Of a DNA stretch of 64,000 nt, positions 44,094 through 53,903 are shown in pieces. This DNA is from Polaromonas sp. OV174 (lineage in GTDB: Bacteria; Pseudomonadota; Gammaproteobacteria; Burkholderiales; Burkholderiaceae_C). The stretch's first letter is position 1, and every line of letters begins with the position of its first letter. The notes under the pieces are model-generated. The model was not told the DNA's origin and ran no database searches. It worked only from the letters and a program-made list of their open reading frames with translations. Position numbers and translations under genes: made by a program. Location of the stretch: NCBI RefSeq assembly GCF_900112285.1, contig NZ_FOKZ01000014.1, forward strand, positions 1-64,000, in the 5' to 3' direction.

Positions 44094-44563
44094 CCGCAGC
44101 CATGCTTTTGCTCGCCCCCGTAGCCGTCGGCGATTTCGATGAGATGGCGGCCCTTCGCATTGAGGCCTTGCGCGAAAGCCTTGAGCGCCTGGGACGTTTT
44201 GACCCGGTTCGGGCGCGCGAACGTCTGGCTGCGGGCTTCGTGCCAGAGCATATGCGCCACATCATGGCCGATGGCCAGCGTGCGGGCTACATCACGCTGC
44301 GTCCGGCTTCTGGGCCTGAGCCGCGCGCCCGGCAGCTGGATCACCTGTACATTCGGCCCGATTTCCAGGGTGCCGGCATAGGCGCATGGGCGCTGGACTG
44401 GGCCAAGGAGCAGGCCAAGGCTCAAGACCTCGACATCACCTTGTCGGCCTTGAAACAAAGCGCCGCCAACCGCTTTTACTTGCGCCATGGATTTGTCCAG
44501 GTCGGCGAAAGCGAGTTCGATCTGGATTACCGCTGGTGCCCCGCGCGTGGAGTGCGGGCATGA
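44090..44563 (+). CDS. GNAT-family N-acetyltransferase
   Basis: 157 residues. Acetyl-CoA-binding signature [18 protein letters not shown] in the C-terminal half, DHLYIRPDF in front of it and a FYLRHGF end, all GNAT features. The GTG start overlaps the mcm stop by 4 bases and the stop overlaps the meaB start, so it is translated with both. Position suggests a role in regulating or protecting the pathway, for example protein acylation sensing propionyl-CoA; that is inference. Target unknown. Confidence 0.85.
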   Translation: MTAAMLLLAPVAVGDFDEMAALRIEALRESLERLGRFDPVRARERLAAGFVPEHMRHIMADGQRAGYITLRPASGPEPRARQLDHLYIRPDFQGAGIGAWALDWAKEQAKAQDLDITLSALKQSAANRFYLRHGFVQVGESEFDLDYRWCPARGVRA

Positions 44564-45600
44564 GCGCGGGCGTGAGTGCCGTTGACGCGATTGTTCGCGG
44601 CGAAGCGCTGGTCCAGCGCCGCGCCATTGCCAAGGCCATCACGCTGCTCGAATCGACCCGCGCCGACCACCGCGCGCAGGGCGACGAGCTGCTCACCGCC
44701 TTGCTGCCCTACACCGGCAAGGCCTTTCGCCTGGGGCTGAGCGGCGTGCCCGGTGTCGGTAAATCCACCTTTGTCGAGGTGCTGGGCCTGTATCTGATTG
44801 CCCAGGGTCACCGCGTGGCCGTGCTGACGATCGACCCTTCTTCCACCGTCTCCGGCGGCTCCATCCTGGGCGACAAGACCCGCATGGAGCATCTGTCGGT
44901 GCACGAGCGCGCCTACATCCGCCCCAGCCCGTCCAGCGGCACGCTGGGCGGCGTCGCCGAAAAAACCCGCGAAGCCATGCTGGTCTGCGAGGCTGCGGGT
45001 TACGACGTGGTGATCGTCGAAACCGTGGGCGTGGGCCAGTCTGAGACCGCCGTGGCCAATATGACCGACATGTTCGTCGTGATGCAGCTGCCTAATGCCG
45101 GCGACGATTTGCAGGCGATTAAAAAAGGCGTGATGGAGCTGGCCGATCTGGTCGTCATTAACAAGGCCGATATCGACGCCGATGCCGCCATGCGCGCCGA
45201 GGCGCAAATCCAGTCGGCCATGCGCCTGTTTGGCCTGGTCAACAACGCCATGGGAAGCGCACAGGCTGCCGACTTCGACAAGCAATGGCATCCCAAGGTG
45301 CTGCAACTCAGTGCCCTGCATAACAAGGGGGTGGATGCCTTTTGGGCGGCGGTGACGCAGTTCAGGAGCCTGCAAAGCGCCAACGGCAAGCTGGCCAGCA
45401 GGCGCCAGCACCAGTCGCTGGCCTGGATGTGGGAGCGCATAGACGCCGGGCTCAAGCATGCCTTCAGGCACGATCAGGCGGTCAGCGCCTTGTTGCCAAC
45501 GCTGCAGGCGCAGGTCGAGAGCGGCCATCTTCCTGCCTCGACTGCAGCAAGAAATCTGCTTGCAGCCCAATCAGGTCGGGCGCAAGTAGCTATCAAATAA
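44560..45600 (+). CDS. meaB: Methylmalonyl-CoA mutase GTPase chaperone MeaB/ArgK
   Basis: 346 residues from ATG 44560; a longer frame upstream runs through the GNAT gene and is not conserved. SIMIBI GTPase with P-loop GVPGVGKST near residue 62, [30 protein letters not shown] and NKAD motifs. Loads and protects the cobalamin cofactor of the mutase. The C-terminus, GRAQVAIK and stop, is provided by a copy of the interspersed repeat, so the last ~10 residues are not ancestral. Confidence 0.94.
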   Translation: MSAGVSAVDAIVRGEALVQRRAIAKAITLLESTRADHRAQGDELLTALLPYTGKAFRLGLSGVPGVGKSTFVEVLGLYLIAQGHRVAVLTIDPSSTVSGGSILGDKTRMEHLSVHERAYIRPSPSSGTLGGVAEKTREAMLVCEAAGYDVVIVETVGVGQSETAVANMTDMFVVMQLPNAGDDLQAIKKGVMELADLVVINKADIDADAAMRAEAQIQSAMRLFGLVNNAMGSAQAADFDKQWHPKVLQLSALHNKGVDAFWAAVTQFRSLQSANGKLASRRQHQSLAWMWERIDAGLKHAFRHDQAVSALLPTLQAQVESGHLPASTAARNLLAAQSGRAQVAIK

Positions 45601-45610
45601 GTAGTGTATT
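45555..45610 (+). repeat. Interspersed repeat copy R8 (forward), meaB 3' end
   Basis: TCGGGCGCAAGTAGCTATCA, then AATAAGTAGTG. It encodes the meaB C-terminus GRAQVAIK and the TAA stop. Confidence 0.75.
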
Positions 45611-45632
45611 GAAAGAAGACAGAAAGCAAATC

Positions 45633-47165
45633 ATGCAAGAAATTCTTGAACAACTTGAACAAAAACGCGCCGCAGCTCGCTTGGGTGGTGGTCAAAAGCG
45701 CATAGACGCGCAGCACGGCAAGGGCAAGCTGACGGCGCGCGAGCGACTGGAGCTGCTGCTCGACGAAGGCACGTTTGAAGAGTGGGACATGTTTGTCGAG
45801 CACCGCTGCACCGACTTCGGCATGCAGGACAACAAGATTCCGGGCGACGGCGTGGTCACCGGTTACGGCATGATCAACGGCCGCCTGGTGTTTGTCTTCA
45901 GCCAGGACTTCACGGTGTTTGGCGGCGCGCTCAGCGAAGCCCATGCCGAAAAAATCTGCAAGGTGATGGACCAGGCCATGAAAGTAGGCGCGCCTGTGAT
46001 TGGTTTGAACGACTCGGGCGGTGCCCGCATCCAGGAGGGTGTGGCGTCGCTGGGCGGTTACGCCGATGTGTTCCAGCGCAACGTGATGGCCAGCGGCGTG
46101 ATTCCGCAGATCAGCATGATCATGGGCCCCAGCGCCGGCGGCGCGGTGTATTCGCCGGCCATGACCGACTTCATCTTCATGGTGAAAGACAGCTCCTACA
46201 TGTTCGTCACCGGCCCCGAAGTGGTCAAGACCGTCACGCATGAGGAAGTCAGTGCGGAGGAACTGGGCGGCGCCATCACCCACACCACCAAGAGCGGCGT
46301 CGCCGACCTGGCCTTCGAGAACGATGTCGAAGCGCTCTTGATGCTGCGCCGGCTTTACAACTACCTGCCGCTGAACAACCGCGAAAAAGCCCCGGTGCGC
46401 CCCAGCGCCGATCCGGCCGGCCGCATGGACCTGAGCCTGGACACGCTGGTGCCCGAGAACCCGAACAAGCCCTACGACATGAAGGAGCTCATCGTCAAGA
46501 CGGTGGACGATGGCGATTTTTTCGAGATCCAGCCCGAGTACGCCAAAAACATCGTCATCGGTTTTGCCCGCATGGAAGGGCAGTCGGTCGGCATCGTCGC
46601 CAACCAGCCGCTGGTGCTGGCCGGCTGCCTGGATATCAAGAGTTCCATCAAGGCCGCCCGTTTTGTGCGCTTTTGCGATGCCTTCAATATTCCGGTCATC
46701 ACCTTTGTCGACGTGCCCGGCTTCATGCCCGGCACCAGCCAGGAATACGGTGGCATCATCAAACACGGCGCCAAGCTGCTCTACGCCTACGCCGAATGCA
46801 CGGTGCCGAAAATCACCGTCATCACGCGCAAGGCCTATGGCGGCGCCTACGACGTGATGGCCTCCAAGCATTTGCGCGGCGACGTCAACTTTGCCTGGCC
46901 CAATGCCGAGATCGCGGTGATGGGCGCCAAGGGCGCGGTGGAAATCATCTTCCGTGAAGACAAGGGCGACCCGGCCAAGCTGGCCGCCAAAGAGGCCGAA
47001 TACAAGGCGCGTTTTGCCAACCCCTTTGTGGCCGGCGCCCGTGGCTTTATCGACGACGTGATCCTGCCGCATGAAACCCGAAAACGCATTTGCCGCTCGC
47101 TGGTGATGCTGAAAGATAAGAAGCTTGAAAATCCGTGGCGCAAGCACGGCAACATTCCACTGTAA
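45633..47165 (+). CDS. pccB: Propionyl-CoA carboxylase beta chain
   Basis: 510 residues from ATG 45633, which starts the family sequence ([19 protein letters not shown]); the frame upstream is not conserved. Carboxyltransferase subunit moving carboxyl from biotin to propionyl-CoA. Crotonase-like folds with [18 protein letters not shown] and [18 protein letters not shown] acyl-CoA/biotin motifs. Works with PccA encoded 19 bases downstream and feeds methylmalonyl-CoA to the mutase. Propionyl specificity is inferred from context; the family also includes acetyl- and geranyl-CoA carboxylases. Confidence 0.94.
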   Translation: MQEILEQLEQKRAAARLGGGQKRIDAQHGKGKLTARERLELLLDEGTFEEWDMFVEHRCTDFGMQDNKIPGDGVVTGYGMINGRLVFVFSQDFTVFGGALSEAHAEKICKVMDQAMKVGAPVIGLNDSGGARIQEGVASLGGYADVFQRNVMASGVIPQISMIMGPSAGGAVYSPAMTDFIFMVKDSSYMFVTGPEVVKTVTHEEVSAEELGGAITHTTKSGVADLAFENDVEALLMLRRLYNYLPLNNREKAPVRPSADPAGRMDLSLDTLVPENPNKPYDMKELIVKTVDDGDFFEIQPEYAKNIVIGFARMEGQSVGIVANQPLVLAGCLDIKSSIKAARFVRFCDAFNIPVITFVDVPGFMPGTSQEYGGIIKHGAKLLYAYAECTVPKITVITRKAYGGAYDVMASKHLRGDVNFAWPNAEIAVMGAKGAVEIIFREDKGDPAKLAAKEAEYKARFANPFVAGARGFIDDVILPHETRKRICRSLVMLKDKKLENPWRKHGNIPL

Positions 47166-47183
47166 GCGCCCGAGGAAAGAACC

Positions 47184-49232
47184 ATGTTTACCAAAATTCT
47201 CATTGCAAACCGGGGCGAGATCGCCTGCCGCGTCATCCTGACGGCCCGCAAGATGGGCATCAAGACCGTGGCCGTTTATTCGGATGCCGACAAGGACGCC
47301 CGCCATGTGGAGCTGGCCGACGAGGCCGTCAACATCGGCCCCGCGCCCAGCCGTGATAGTTATTTGCAGGCCGACAAGATCATTGCCGCCTGCAAGCAGA
47401 CCGGCGCCCAGGCGGTGCACCCCGGTTATGGCTTTCTGAGCGAAAACGCCGGCTTTGCCAAACGGGTCGAAGAAGAGGGCATCATTTTTATTGGCCCCAA
47501 GCATTATTCGATTGCCGCCATGGGCGACAAGATCGAATCCAAGAAGCTGGCCGGCGCCGCAGGCGTCAACTGCATTCCCGGCGTCAATGATGCGATCGAA
47601 ACGGCAGAAAAGGCCGTCGAGATCGCCAAGGGCATTGGCTATCCTGTGATGATCAAGGCCAGCGCTGGCGGCGGCGGCAAGGGTTTGCGCGTCGCCTTTA
47701 ACGACAAGGAAGCGCTGGAAGGCTTTACCAGCTGCCGCAACGAAGCGCGCAACAGCTTTGGCGACGACCGTGTCTTCATCGAAAAATTTGTCGAGGAGCC
47801 GCGCCACATTGAAATCCAGCTGCTGGGTGACAGCCACGGCAACGTGATTTACCTGAACGAGCGCGAATGCTCTATCCAGCGCCGCCACCAGAAGGTGATT
47901 GAAGAGGCGCCATCGCCCTTTATCAGCGAGGCCACGCGCAAGGCCATGGGCGAGCAGGCCGTGGCCCTGGCCAAGGCGGTGAAATACCAGAGCGCCGGCA
48001 CGGTGGAGTTTGTGGTCGGCAAGGACCAGAGCTTTTACTTTCTGGAGATGAACACCCGCCTGCAGGTGGAGCACCCGGTGACCGAATGCATCACCGGCCT
48101 GGACCTGGTGGAGCTGATGATCCGCGTGGCGGCAGGCGAGAAGCTGCCGCTCACGCAGGCCGAAGTGAAGCGCGATGGCTGGGCCATCGAATGCCGCATC
48201 AATGCCGAAGACCCATTCCGCAGCTTTCTGCCCAGCACGGGCCGGCTGGTGCGCTTTCAGCCGCCCAAGGAAACCATGTTCGCGGCCGACATGTCGCAGA
48301 CCCATGGCGTGCGCGTGGATACCGGCGTGCAGGACGGCGGCGAGATTCCTATGTTTTATGACTCGATGATCGCCAAGCTCATCGTGCATGGCAAAGACCG
48401 CCAGGATGCGATTGCCAAGATGCGCGCGGCGCTCAATGCCTTTGTGATTCGCGGCATCAGCAGCAACATCCCGTTTCAGGCGGCGCTGCTGGCCCATCCC
48501 AAGTTTGTGGCGGGTGACTTCAACACCGGCTTTATTGCAGAAAACTACAGCAAGGGTTTTCACGCTGAAGACGTGCCGCACGACGATCCGAACTTTCTGC
48601 TGGCGCTGGCGGCCTATGTGAACCGCCGCCTGCTGGGCCGTGCCGCGGGCATCAGCGGCCAGCTGCCCGGTCACGGCGTGACGGTGAGCGAACAATTTGT
48701 GGTGATCGGTCTGGGGGCGGACGGGGAAAACTCGCCGCAGCCGGTGCTGGTTCGAGATTTTCAAGCGGAATCGGGCTCTAGCGCAGTAGAGACGGGCGGT
48801 AAGTGCTATGAAATTTGTAGTAATTGGCATTTGGGCGGAGCCCGCATTCGTGGCACCGTGAACGGCCAGCCCTTTGCCGCCCAGGTCGAGCGCGGCGTCG
48901 GCCGCAACCCGCTGGCGATTCGTATCGCCCACAACGGCACCCGGCTCGATGCGCTGGTGCTGTCGCCGCGCGCGGCCGAGCTGCATGCCCTGATGCCCTT
49001 CAAGGCCGCGCCCGACATGAGCCGCTATGTGCTGTCGCCCATGCCCGGCCTGTTGGTGGAAGTCGCCGTGCAAGTGGGGCAAAAAGTCCAGGCCGGTGAA
49101 CGCGTGGCGGTGATCGAGGCCATGAAGATGGAAAACGTGCTGTTTGCCGTGGCCGACGGGGTGGTCGGCAAGGTGCTGGCCGCCAAGGGTGAGTCGCTGA
49201 CGGTGGATCAGCCGATTGTGGAGTTTGTGTGA
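47184..49232 (+). CDS. pccA: Propionyl-CoA carboxylase alpha chain (biotin carboxylase plus biotin carrier)
   Basis: 682 residues. ATP-grasp biotin carboxylase (about 1-450; KASAGGGGKGLRVA ATP loop, EMNTRLQVEHPVTE), a BT-like linker (~480-590), and a C-terminal biotinyl domain with EAMKMEN (biotin Lys about 647). Carboxylates biotin using ATP and bicarbonate. AGGAAAG lies before the ATG. Odd: residues around 525-548 (FQAESGSSAVETGGKCYE then ICSNW) are encoded by a repeat copy in the linker. A terminator follows the gene. Confidence 0.94.
   Translation: MFTKILIANRGEIACRVILTARKMGIKTVAVYSDADKDARHVELADEAVNIGPAPSRDSYLQADKIIAACKQTGAQAVHPGYGFLSENAGFAKRVEEEGIIFIGPKHYSIAAMGDKIESKKLAGAAGVNCIPGVNDAIETAEKAVEIAKGIGYPVMIKASAGGGGKGLRVAFNDKEALEGFTSCRNEARNSFGDDRVFIEKFVEEPRHIEIQLLGDSHGNVIYLNERECSIQRRHQKVIEEAPSPFISEATRKAMGEQAVALAKAVKYQSAGTVEFVVGKDQSFYFLEMNTRLQVEHPVTECITGLDLVELMIRVAAGEKLPLTQAEVKRDGWAIECRINAEDPFRSFLPSTGRLVRFQPPKETMFAADMSQTHGVRVDTGVQDGGEIPMFYDSMIAKLIVHGKDRQDAIAKMRAALNAFVIRGISSNIPFQAALLAHPKFVAGDFNTGFIAENYSKGFHAEDVPHDDPNFLLALAAYVNRRLLGRAAGISGQLPGHGVTVSEQFVVIGLGADGENSPQPVLVRDFQAESGSSAVETGGKCYEICSNWHLGGARIRGTVNGQPFAAQVERGVGRNPLAIRIAHNGTRLDALVLSPRAAELHALMPFKAAPDMSRYVLSPMPGLLVEVAVQVGQKVQAGERVAVIEAMKMENVLFAVADGVVGKVLAAKGESLTVDQPIVEFV
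48758..48823 (+). repeat. Interspersed repeat copy R9 (forward), inside pccA
   Basis: TTTTCAAGCGGA, GGGCTCTAGCGCAG, ACGGGCGGTAAGTGCTATGA, TTTGTAGT. Reads in a different frame from the pgeF copy. Confidence 0.7.
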
Positions 49233-49286
49233 TGGCCCGAACGGGCCGAATGGTCATCTGCGCTTGATGGGCGCACTTGTCGAACC

Positions 49287-49318
49287 AGCCCGCCCGCGCA
49301 CCCGCAGGCGGGCTTTTT
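49287..49318 (+). terminator. Rho-independent terminator after pccA
   Basis: AGCCCGCC (49287-49294)/GGCGGGCT (49307-49314), 12-base loop, T-run. Closes the propionyl-CoA operon. Confidence 0.88.
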
Positions 49319-49367
49319 ACCTGGGCTGCGCCTGGGCCCCATGCCTTGGTGCGCGCTGTGAGTGAGC

Positions 49368-50264
49368 ATGAAAATTGATACGACCACCGTCCAGTTGGTG
49401 CTGGCCATTGCCGAAGAGGGCAGTATTTCCCGCGCCGCCGACAAGCTCAACCTGGCCGTTGCGGCGGCCTCCAAACGGGTGACGGATCTGGAGCAGCAAC
49501 TGGGCACCAAGCTGTTCAAGCGCCAGCCGCACGGCGTCAAGGTCACGGAATCTGGCGCCAAGCTGCTGGCGCATATCAAGCAGATCGATAACCTCATAGG
49601 CCGGCTGGAAGGCGATGCGCAGGCCCTGAGCCATGGCCGCGACGGGCGCATCATCATTGGCGCGCCCAAGGCGGTGATCATCCAGTCGCTGGCCAAGGAC
49701 ATTTCCCGAGTTCAGGAAAAGTACCCCCAGATCACTTTGAAAATCCTGGAAGAAAACAGCCAGGTCATCCAGCAGTTGCTGCGCGACAAAGTGATTGATG
49801 TGGGCATTTACGAGAAAACCAGCGGTTTTCTGGACCTGGAGAAATTTGACTATCAGCACGACAGCCTGGTGCTGGTCTATAGCCGTCACCATTTTCAGTT
49901 TCCGACCGAGCCCGTGGGCATTGACGACATTCTGAACACCCCGGTTGTGAGTCTGGGCAAAGGGTCGGCCATTTTGTCGGCCGTGCAAAGGGCGCACAAA
50001 AGCCGTGGCCGGGTGTTTCGCAACAACTTCACCGTCAGCGGCTTCGACACCATGCTGGCCCTGGTGCGCCATGGCCTAGGCATAGGCCTGATGCCTCCTG
50101 AAATTCTGCGCGGCTTTCACCCCGAAGCGGCGCTGGGCTGGGCAGACATCGAGGGGGACTGGCACCAGCGTTCCTACGTGTTGTCCTTTGTCGAAGGCCA
50201 GGCGCAGGAACAAACCCTGCGCAATGTGGTGGCCCAACTGCTGGGTACAAAAAGCCAATCCTGA
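49368..50264 (+). CDS. LysR-family transcriptional regulator
   Basis: 298 residues from ATG 49368. N-terminal winged HTH (IAEEGSISRAADKLNLAVAAASKRVTDLEQQLG) and C-terminal PBP-like effector domain (about 90-290). Upstream of, and in line with, the Bug gene 106 bases away, so it probably controls the following Bug-CoA transferase-hydratase operon or acts on its own promoter. Effector unknown. GAGTGAG is the only ribosome-like element, 4 bases before the ATG. Confidence 0.9.
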   Translation: MKIDTTTVQLVLAIAEEGSISRAADKLNLAVAAASKRVTDLEQQLGTKLFKRQPHGVKVTESGAKLLAHIKQIDNLIGRLEGDAQALSHGRDGRIIIGAPKAVIIQSLAKDISRVQEKYPQITLKILEENSQVIQQLLRDKVIDVGIYEKTSGFLDLEKFDYQHDSLVLVYSRHHFQFPTEPVGIDDILNTPVVSLGKGSAILSAVQRAHKSRGRVFRNNFTVSGFDTMLALVRHGLGIGLMPPEILRGFHPEAALGWADIEGDWHQRSYVLSFVEGQAQEQTLRNVVAQLLGTKSQS

Positions 50265-50369
50265 ATCATCAGGTTTCGCGAATTAAGAAGCCAGGCATGT
50301 GTTTCGCATGCTTGCGGCTACTCCAGCCGTGGGCGACAGTCGTGGCATAACCACCATGCAGGAGACTCA

Positions 50370-51341
50370 ATGAAACGTCGTGACTTTATTGCCGGCAGTG
50401 CCGCCGTGCTGGCCGCACCCTGGGCCGTGGGCGCTGATCTGCCCAAAGGCCCCATCAAGATTCTGGTCGGCTGGGCGCCCGGCGGCGGCACCGATGTGTT
50501 TGCGCGCATCGTGGGCCAGAAGCTTTCCGAATTGTGGGGCCGCCCCGTCATCGTCGAGAACAAGCCTGGCGCCACCGGCGTGCTGGCAGCGGATTATTTT
50601 GCCAAGACCAAGTTCACCGACGGCATCACCTTGCTGATGGCCCATGTGAACACCCATGGCATTGCGCCACATATTTTCAAAAGCATCTCCTACGATCCGC
50701 TCAAGGATTTTTCGCCCATTGCCCTGATTGGTGCGACGCCGCATATCCTGGTGACCAGTGCCAAAAACCAATACGCCTCGATCAAAGAAGTGGTGGAGTT
50801 GTGCAAGAAAAACCCGGGAAAAATCAGCTTCGGTTCGTCGGGCACCGGTTCGGTACAGCATTTGGCGGCCGAGATGTTCAACATGGCCGCCGGGGTGAAA
50901 AGCATCCACGTTCCTTACAAGGGATCCGGCCCCATGCAGACCGACCTGATCGGCGGGCAGATCGATTTCAGTTTCGACACCATGACGGCCGCGACCGCGA
51001 TGGTCAAGGCCAAGAAGTTGACGGGTGTTGCGCAAACCCGCGTCAAGCGGGCCAAGGGCTTTCCGGACATGCTGACCATGGATGAGCAAGGCTTCAAGGG
51101 CTTTGATGTCTCCAGCTGGTATGGCGTGGTGGGGCCCAAGGACATGTCCAAGGACGTGGCGCGCCAGATCAATGCCGACATCAACAAGGTGCTGCTCATG
51201 CCCGACGTGGTTTCGCGTTTTGACGGCTACGGCGTGGAAGACGGCGGTGGCTCGGTCGACAAGTTTGCTGCCTTCATGGCAACGGAATACAAAAAATGGG
51301 GTGAAGTGGTGCGTGCCGCCAAGATCACCGAGGAGAGCTGA
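50370..51341 (+). CDS. Bug/TctC-family solute-binding protein
   Basis: 323 residues. N-terminus MKRRDFIAGSAAVLAAPWAVGA looks like a twin-arginine or Sec signal, unlike the other Bug protein here. Family motifs GPIKILVGWAPGGGTDVFARI and VENKPGATGVLAADYFAKT are present. Periplasmic binding of an organic acid whose uptake would feed the CoA-transferase immediately downstream (1 base gap). Membrane components are absent, as usual. AGGAGAC lies before the ATG. Confidence 0.9.
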   Translation: MKRRDFIAGSAAVLAAPWAVGADLPKGPIKILVGWAPGGGTDVFARIVGQKLSELWGRPVIVENKPGATGVLAADYFAKTKFTDGITLLMAHVNTHGIAPHIFKSISYDPLKDFSPIALIGATPHILVTSAKNQYASIKEVVELCKKNPGKISFGSSGTGSVQHLAAEMFNMAAGVKSIHVPYKGSGPMQTDLIGGQIDFSFDTMTAATAMVKAKKLTGVAQTRVKRAKGFPDMLTMDEQGFKGFDVSSWYGVVGPKDMSKDVARQINADINKVLLMPDVVSRFDGYGVEDGGGSVDKFAAFMATEYKKWGEVVRAAKITEES

Positions 51342-51342
51342 C

Positions 51343-52512
51343 ATGAGCGCCACACCCATGCCTTTGCCACTGCAAGGAATTCGCGTGCTGGATGTCAGCC
51401 AGGTCATGGCCGGGCCTTTTGCCTGCATGTTGCTGGCCGATCTGGGGGCCGACGTGATCAAGGTGGAGCCGCCGGAAGGGGACCAGACGCGCGGCGCCAT
51501 GGGCTTCAAGATGAAGGGCCCGGACAGCATGGGCTTCCTCAACATGAACCGCAACAAGCGTTCGCTGACGCTCGATCTGAAAACGGAAGAAGGCAAACAG
51601 GTTTTCTACGAGCTGGCCAAGACCGCGGATGTGATCGTCGAGAACTACCGCCCCGGCGTGGTTCAGCGTCTGGCCATCGACTACGAAACCATCAAGAAGA
51701 TCAACCCCAAAATCGTCTACGCCAGCATTTCTGGTTTTGGGCAAAGCGGGCCCTGGGCCAGCCGCCCCGGCTTTGACCTGATGGCGCAGGCCATGTCCGG
51801 AGTAATGAGCGTGACCGGCTACAAGGGCGAAAAACCCGTCAAGGCCGGTGTGCCGGTGGCCGACATTGGCTGCGCGCTGTTCGCCACCTATGGTTTGCTG
51901 GCCGCCTACATAGGCGCGCAGAAAACCGGCCAGGGCCAGCACATTGACGCTTCCCTGTTTGACTCGGCCATGGCATTTTCCGTGTGGGACATGTCCGAAT
52001 ACTGGGGCACGGGCGTGCCGCCGGCACCGCTGGGCACCAGCAACAAGATGAGCGCGCCTTATCAGGCTGTGAAGGCGCGTGACGGCCATTTCGTCATGGG
52101 CGCGACCAATCAGAAGCTCTGGGCCAAGCTGTGCGCCTTGCTGGAACGGCCAGACCTGCTCAAACACCCCAGCTACGAAACGGTGTCGCTGCGTCTGAAA
52201 AACCGCGAAGCGCTCATTGATGAGATCGAGCTGGAGTTTGCCAAAAAAGACAGCGCCGACTGGGTGGACACCATGCTGGAGGCTGGCATTCCCGCCGGCC
52301 CCATTCTGAGTTACCCCGAGGCTTTCGAAGGCGAACATGGCACGCACAGACGCATGTGCATGGAGATTGACCACCCGATCGAAGGCAAGGTGAAAAACAT
52401 CGGCTTTCCGGTCAAGATGCTGGGCACGCCCCAGCAGGTGCGGCGCCATCCGCCCTTGCTGGGTGAACACACCGAGGAAATCCTGGCCGAGCTGGAGGCG
52501 CTGAAGGTATGA
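51343..52512 (+). CDS. Class III (CaiB/BaiF-type) CoA-transferase
   Basis: 389 residues from ATG 51343; a longer frame upstream overlaps the Bug gene. Transfers CoA between carboxylates. Family start LQGIRVLDVSQVMAGPFACMLLADLGADVIKVE, and the catalytic Asp in VPVADIGCALFATYG near residue 171. Together with the following enoyl-CoA hydratase it would activate and start degrading the acid brought in by the Bug protein. Acid not identifiable. The stop overlaps the next gene by 4 bases. Confidence 0.92.
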   Translation: MSATPMPLPLQGIRVLDVSQVMAGPFACMLLADLGADVIKVEPPEGDQTRGAMGFKMKGPDSMGFLNMNRNKRSLTLDLKTEEGKQVFYELAKTADVIVENYRPGVVQRLAIDYETIKKINPKIVYASISGFGQSGPWASRPGFDLMAQAMSGVMSVTGYKGEKPVKAGVPVADIGCALFATYGLLAAYIGAQKTGQGQHIDASLFDSAMAFSVWDMSEYWGTGVPPAPLGTSNKMSAPYQAVKARDGHFVMGATNQKLWAKLCALLERPDLLKHPSYETVSLRLKNREALIDEIELEFAKKDSADWVDTMLEAGIPAGPILSYPEAFEGEHGTHRRMCMEIDHPIEGKVKNIGFPVKMLGTPQQVRRHPPLLGEHTEEILAELEALKV

Positions 52513-53258
52513 GCGATCTCGTGCGCCTGTCGGTCACCGAAGGCATTGCCCAGATACTGATCCAGCGGCCCGAGCGCCACAACGCCATGACGCAGGCGAT
52601 GTACGAGCGGCTGCTGCAGTTGCTGGATGAATGCAATGCCAACGTCGAGGTCCAGGCCATGGTTTTTCGGGGCGCGGGCGGACGCTCGTTCATCTCGGGC
52701 ACCGACATCCAGCATTTCGCGCAGTTCAGCCAGGGCAGCGAAGGCGTGCAGTACGAAGCCTTTGTGGAAACGGTGATTGACGCAATCGAACGGGTGCGTG
52801 TGCCCACCATTGCCGCCATCGATGGCTGGGCCGTGGGCGGCGGCCTAGCGATTGCCACTGCCTGCGACTTCCGGGTGTGCAGCCACGGCGCCCGTTTTGG
52901 CGCACCGATTGCCAAGACCTTGTCGAACACCCTGTCGTCCAGAAACATTGCCCGGCTAATGGCGGCCTTCGGCGCGCCCCGGGTCAAACGGATGTTGATG
53001 CTGGCCGAGTACCTGGACGTGTCGGAGGCGACGAGCTGCGGCTTTGTCTACAGCGCCTGCGCGCCGGAGGAGCAGGAGGCCACGGCCCACGGCCTGGCGC
53101 TGAAGCTGGCGGGTTTGTCCCGGGTCACGCAACACGCCGTCAAGGAGAGCATGCGTCGCATCGTGGTGGACCAGAGCCTGGCCGATCAGGACTTGGTTGA
53201 AGCGGTGTACGGCAGCGCGGCCTTCAAGGCCGGCGTCGCCTCGTTTCTCAAAACCTGA
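52509..53258 (+). CDS. Enoyl-CoA hydratase/isomerase family protein
   Basis: 249 residues. Crotonase fold with RPERHNAMTQAMYERL, SFISGTDIQHFAQF (oxyanion part) and AIDGWAVGGGLAIATACDFRV. The Glu pair of classic hydratases is not clearly conserved (FGAPIAKTLSNTLSS occupies the region), so an isomerase, decarboxylase or hydrolase role is possible. ATGA overlap with the CoA-transferase gene implies joint translation. Ends about 110 bases before the VOC gene. Confidence 0.88.
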   Translation: MSDLVRLSVTEGIAQILIQRPERHNAMTQAMYERLLQLLDECNANVEVQAMVFRGAGGRSFISGTDIQHFAQFSQGSEGVQYEAFVETVIDAIERVRVPTIAAIDGWAVGGGLAIATACDFRVCSHGARFGAPIAKTLSNTLSSRNIARLMAAFGAPRVKRMLMLAEYLDVSEATSCGFVYSACAPEEQEATAHGLALKLAGLSRVTQHAVKESMRRIVVDQSLADQDLVEAVYGSAAFKAGVASFLKT

Positions 53259-53369
53259 TGCGCTGCTGCGCCTGGCAGTGTGGGGGAGGTGAGTGGCGCA
53301 AAGATTGGAAATCTGCGAGCCATGCCGCCCGGTGGCCGAAAGAAAAAAGCACAATAGAGGGCGTTATTG

Positions 53370-53873
53370 ATGCAAAGAAAGCGATCCATTGTGAATAAAA
53401 ATCGGCCATTCAAAGTGCTGGGCATACAGCAAATCGCCATAGGCGCACCGAGCAAAGACCGCTTGCGCACCCTCTGGGTCGACATGCTAGGCCTGGAAGT
53501 CACCGGCAACTTCGTCAGCGAGCGTGAGAACGTCGATGAAGACATCTGCGCCATAGGCAGCGGGCCGTTCAAGGTCGAAGTCGACCTGATGCAGCCGCTG
53601 GATATGGACAAAAAACCGGCCGTGCACACCACGCCGCTGAATCACGTCGGCCTGTGGATTGACGACCTGCCCAAGGCCGTTGAATGGCTGACCGCGCAGG
53701 GCGTGCGCTTTGCGCCTGGCGGTATCCGCAAGGGGGCCGCCGGCTTTGACATCTGCTTCATGCACCCCAAGTCCAGCGAGGAGTTTCCGATTTCCGGTGA
53801 GGGCGTGCTGATTGAAATGGTGCAGGCCCCGCCCGAGGTGGTCAAGGCTTTTGCCGCGCTCGCCGCCGGCTGA
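53370..53873 (+). CDS. VOC-family protein, methylmalonyl-CoA epimerase-like
   Basis: 167 residues from ATG 53370; GTG 53391 is an alternative. Two VOC half-modules: [19 protein letters not shown] and [18 protein letters not shown], ending [10 protein letters not shown]. Length and layout resemble methylmalonyl-CoA epimerase and lactoylglutathione lyases. In epimerases the first metal ligand is His (DHIAIA); here it is Gln (QQIAIG), while the His in LNH and the Glu in IEMV are present. An epimerase role would complete the propionyl-CoA pathway 4 kb upstream, but the changed ligand leaves it open. Confidence 0.7.
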   Translation: MQRKRSIVNKNRPFKVLGIQQIAIGAPSKDRLRTLWVDMLGLEVTGNFVSERENVDEDICAIGSGPFKVEVDLMQPLDMDKKPAVHTTPLNHVGLWIDDLPKAVEWLTAQGVRFAPGGIRKGAAGFDICFMHPKSSEEFPISGEGVLIEMVQAPPEVVKAFAALAAG

Positions 53874-53903
53874 GCATCAGTTTTCTCGGCCTCAAGCCAA
53901 GGC

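Noticed and set aside
45474..49082. 1202-residue minus-strand open frame across the pcc genes
   Set aside because: Antisense shadow of pccB and pccA caused by GC-rich codon bias; no family resemblance and His/Arg/Gly-heavy composition.
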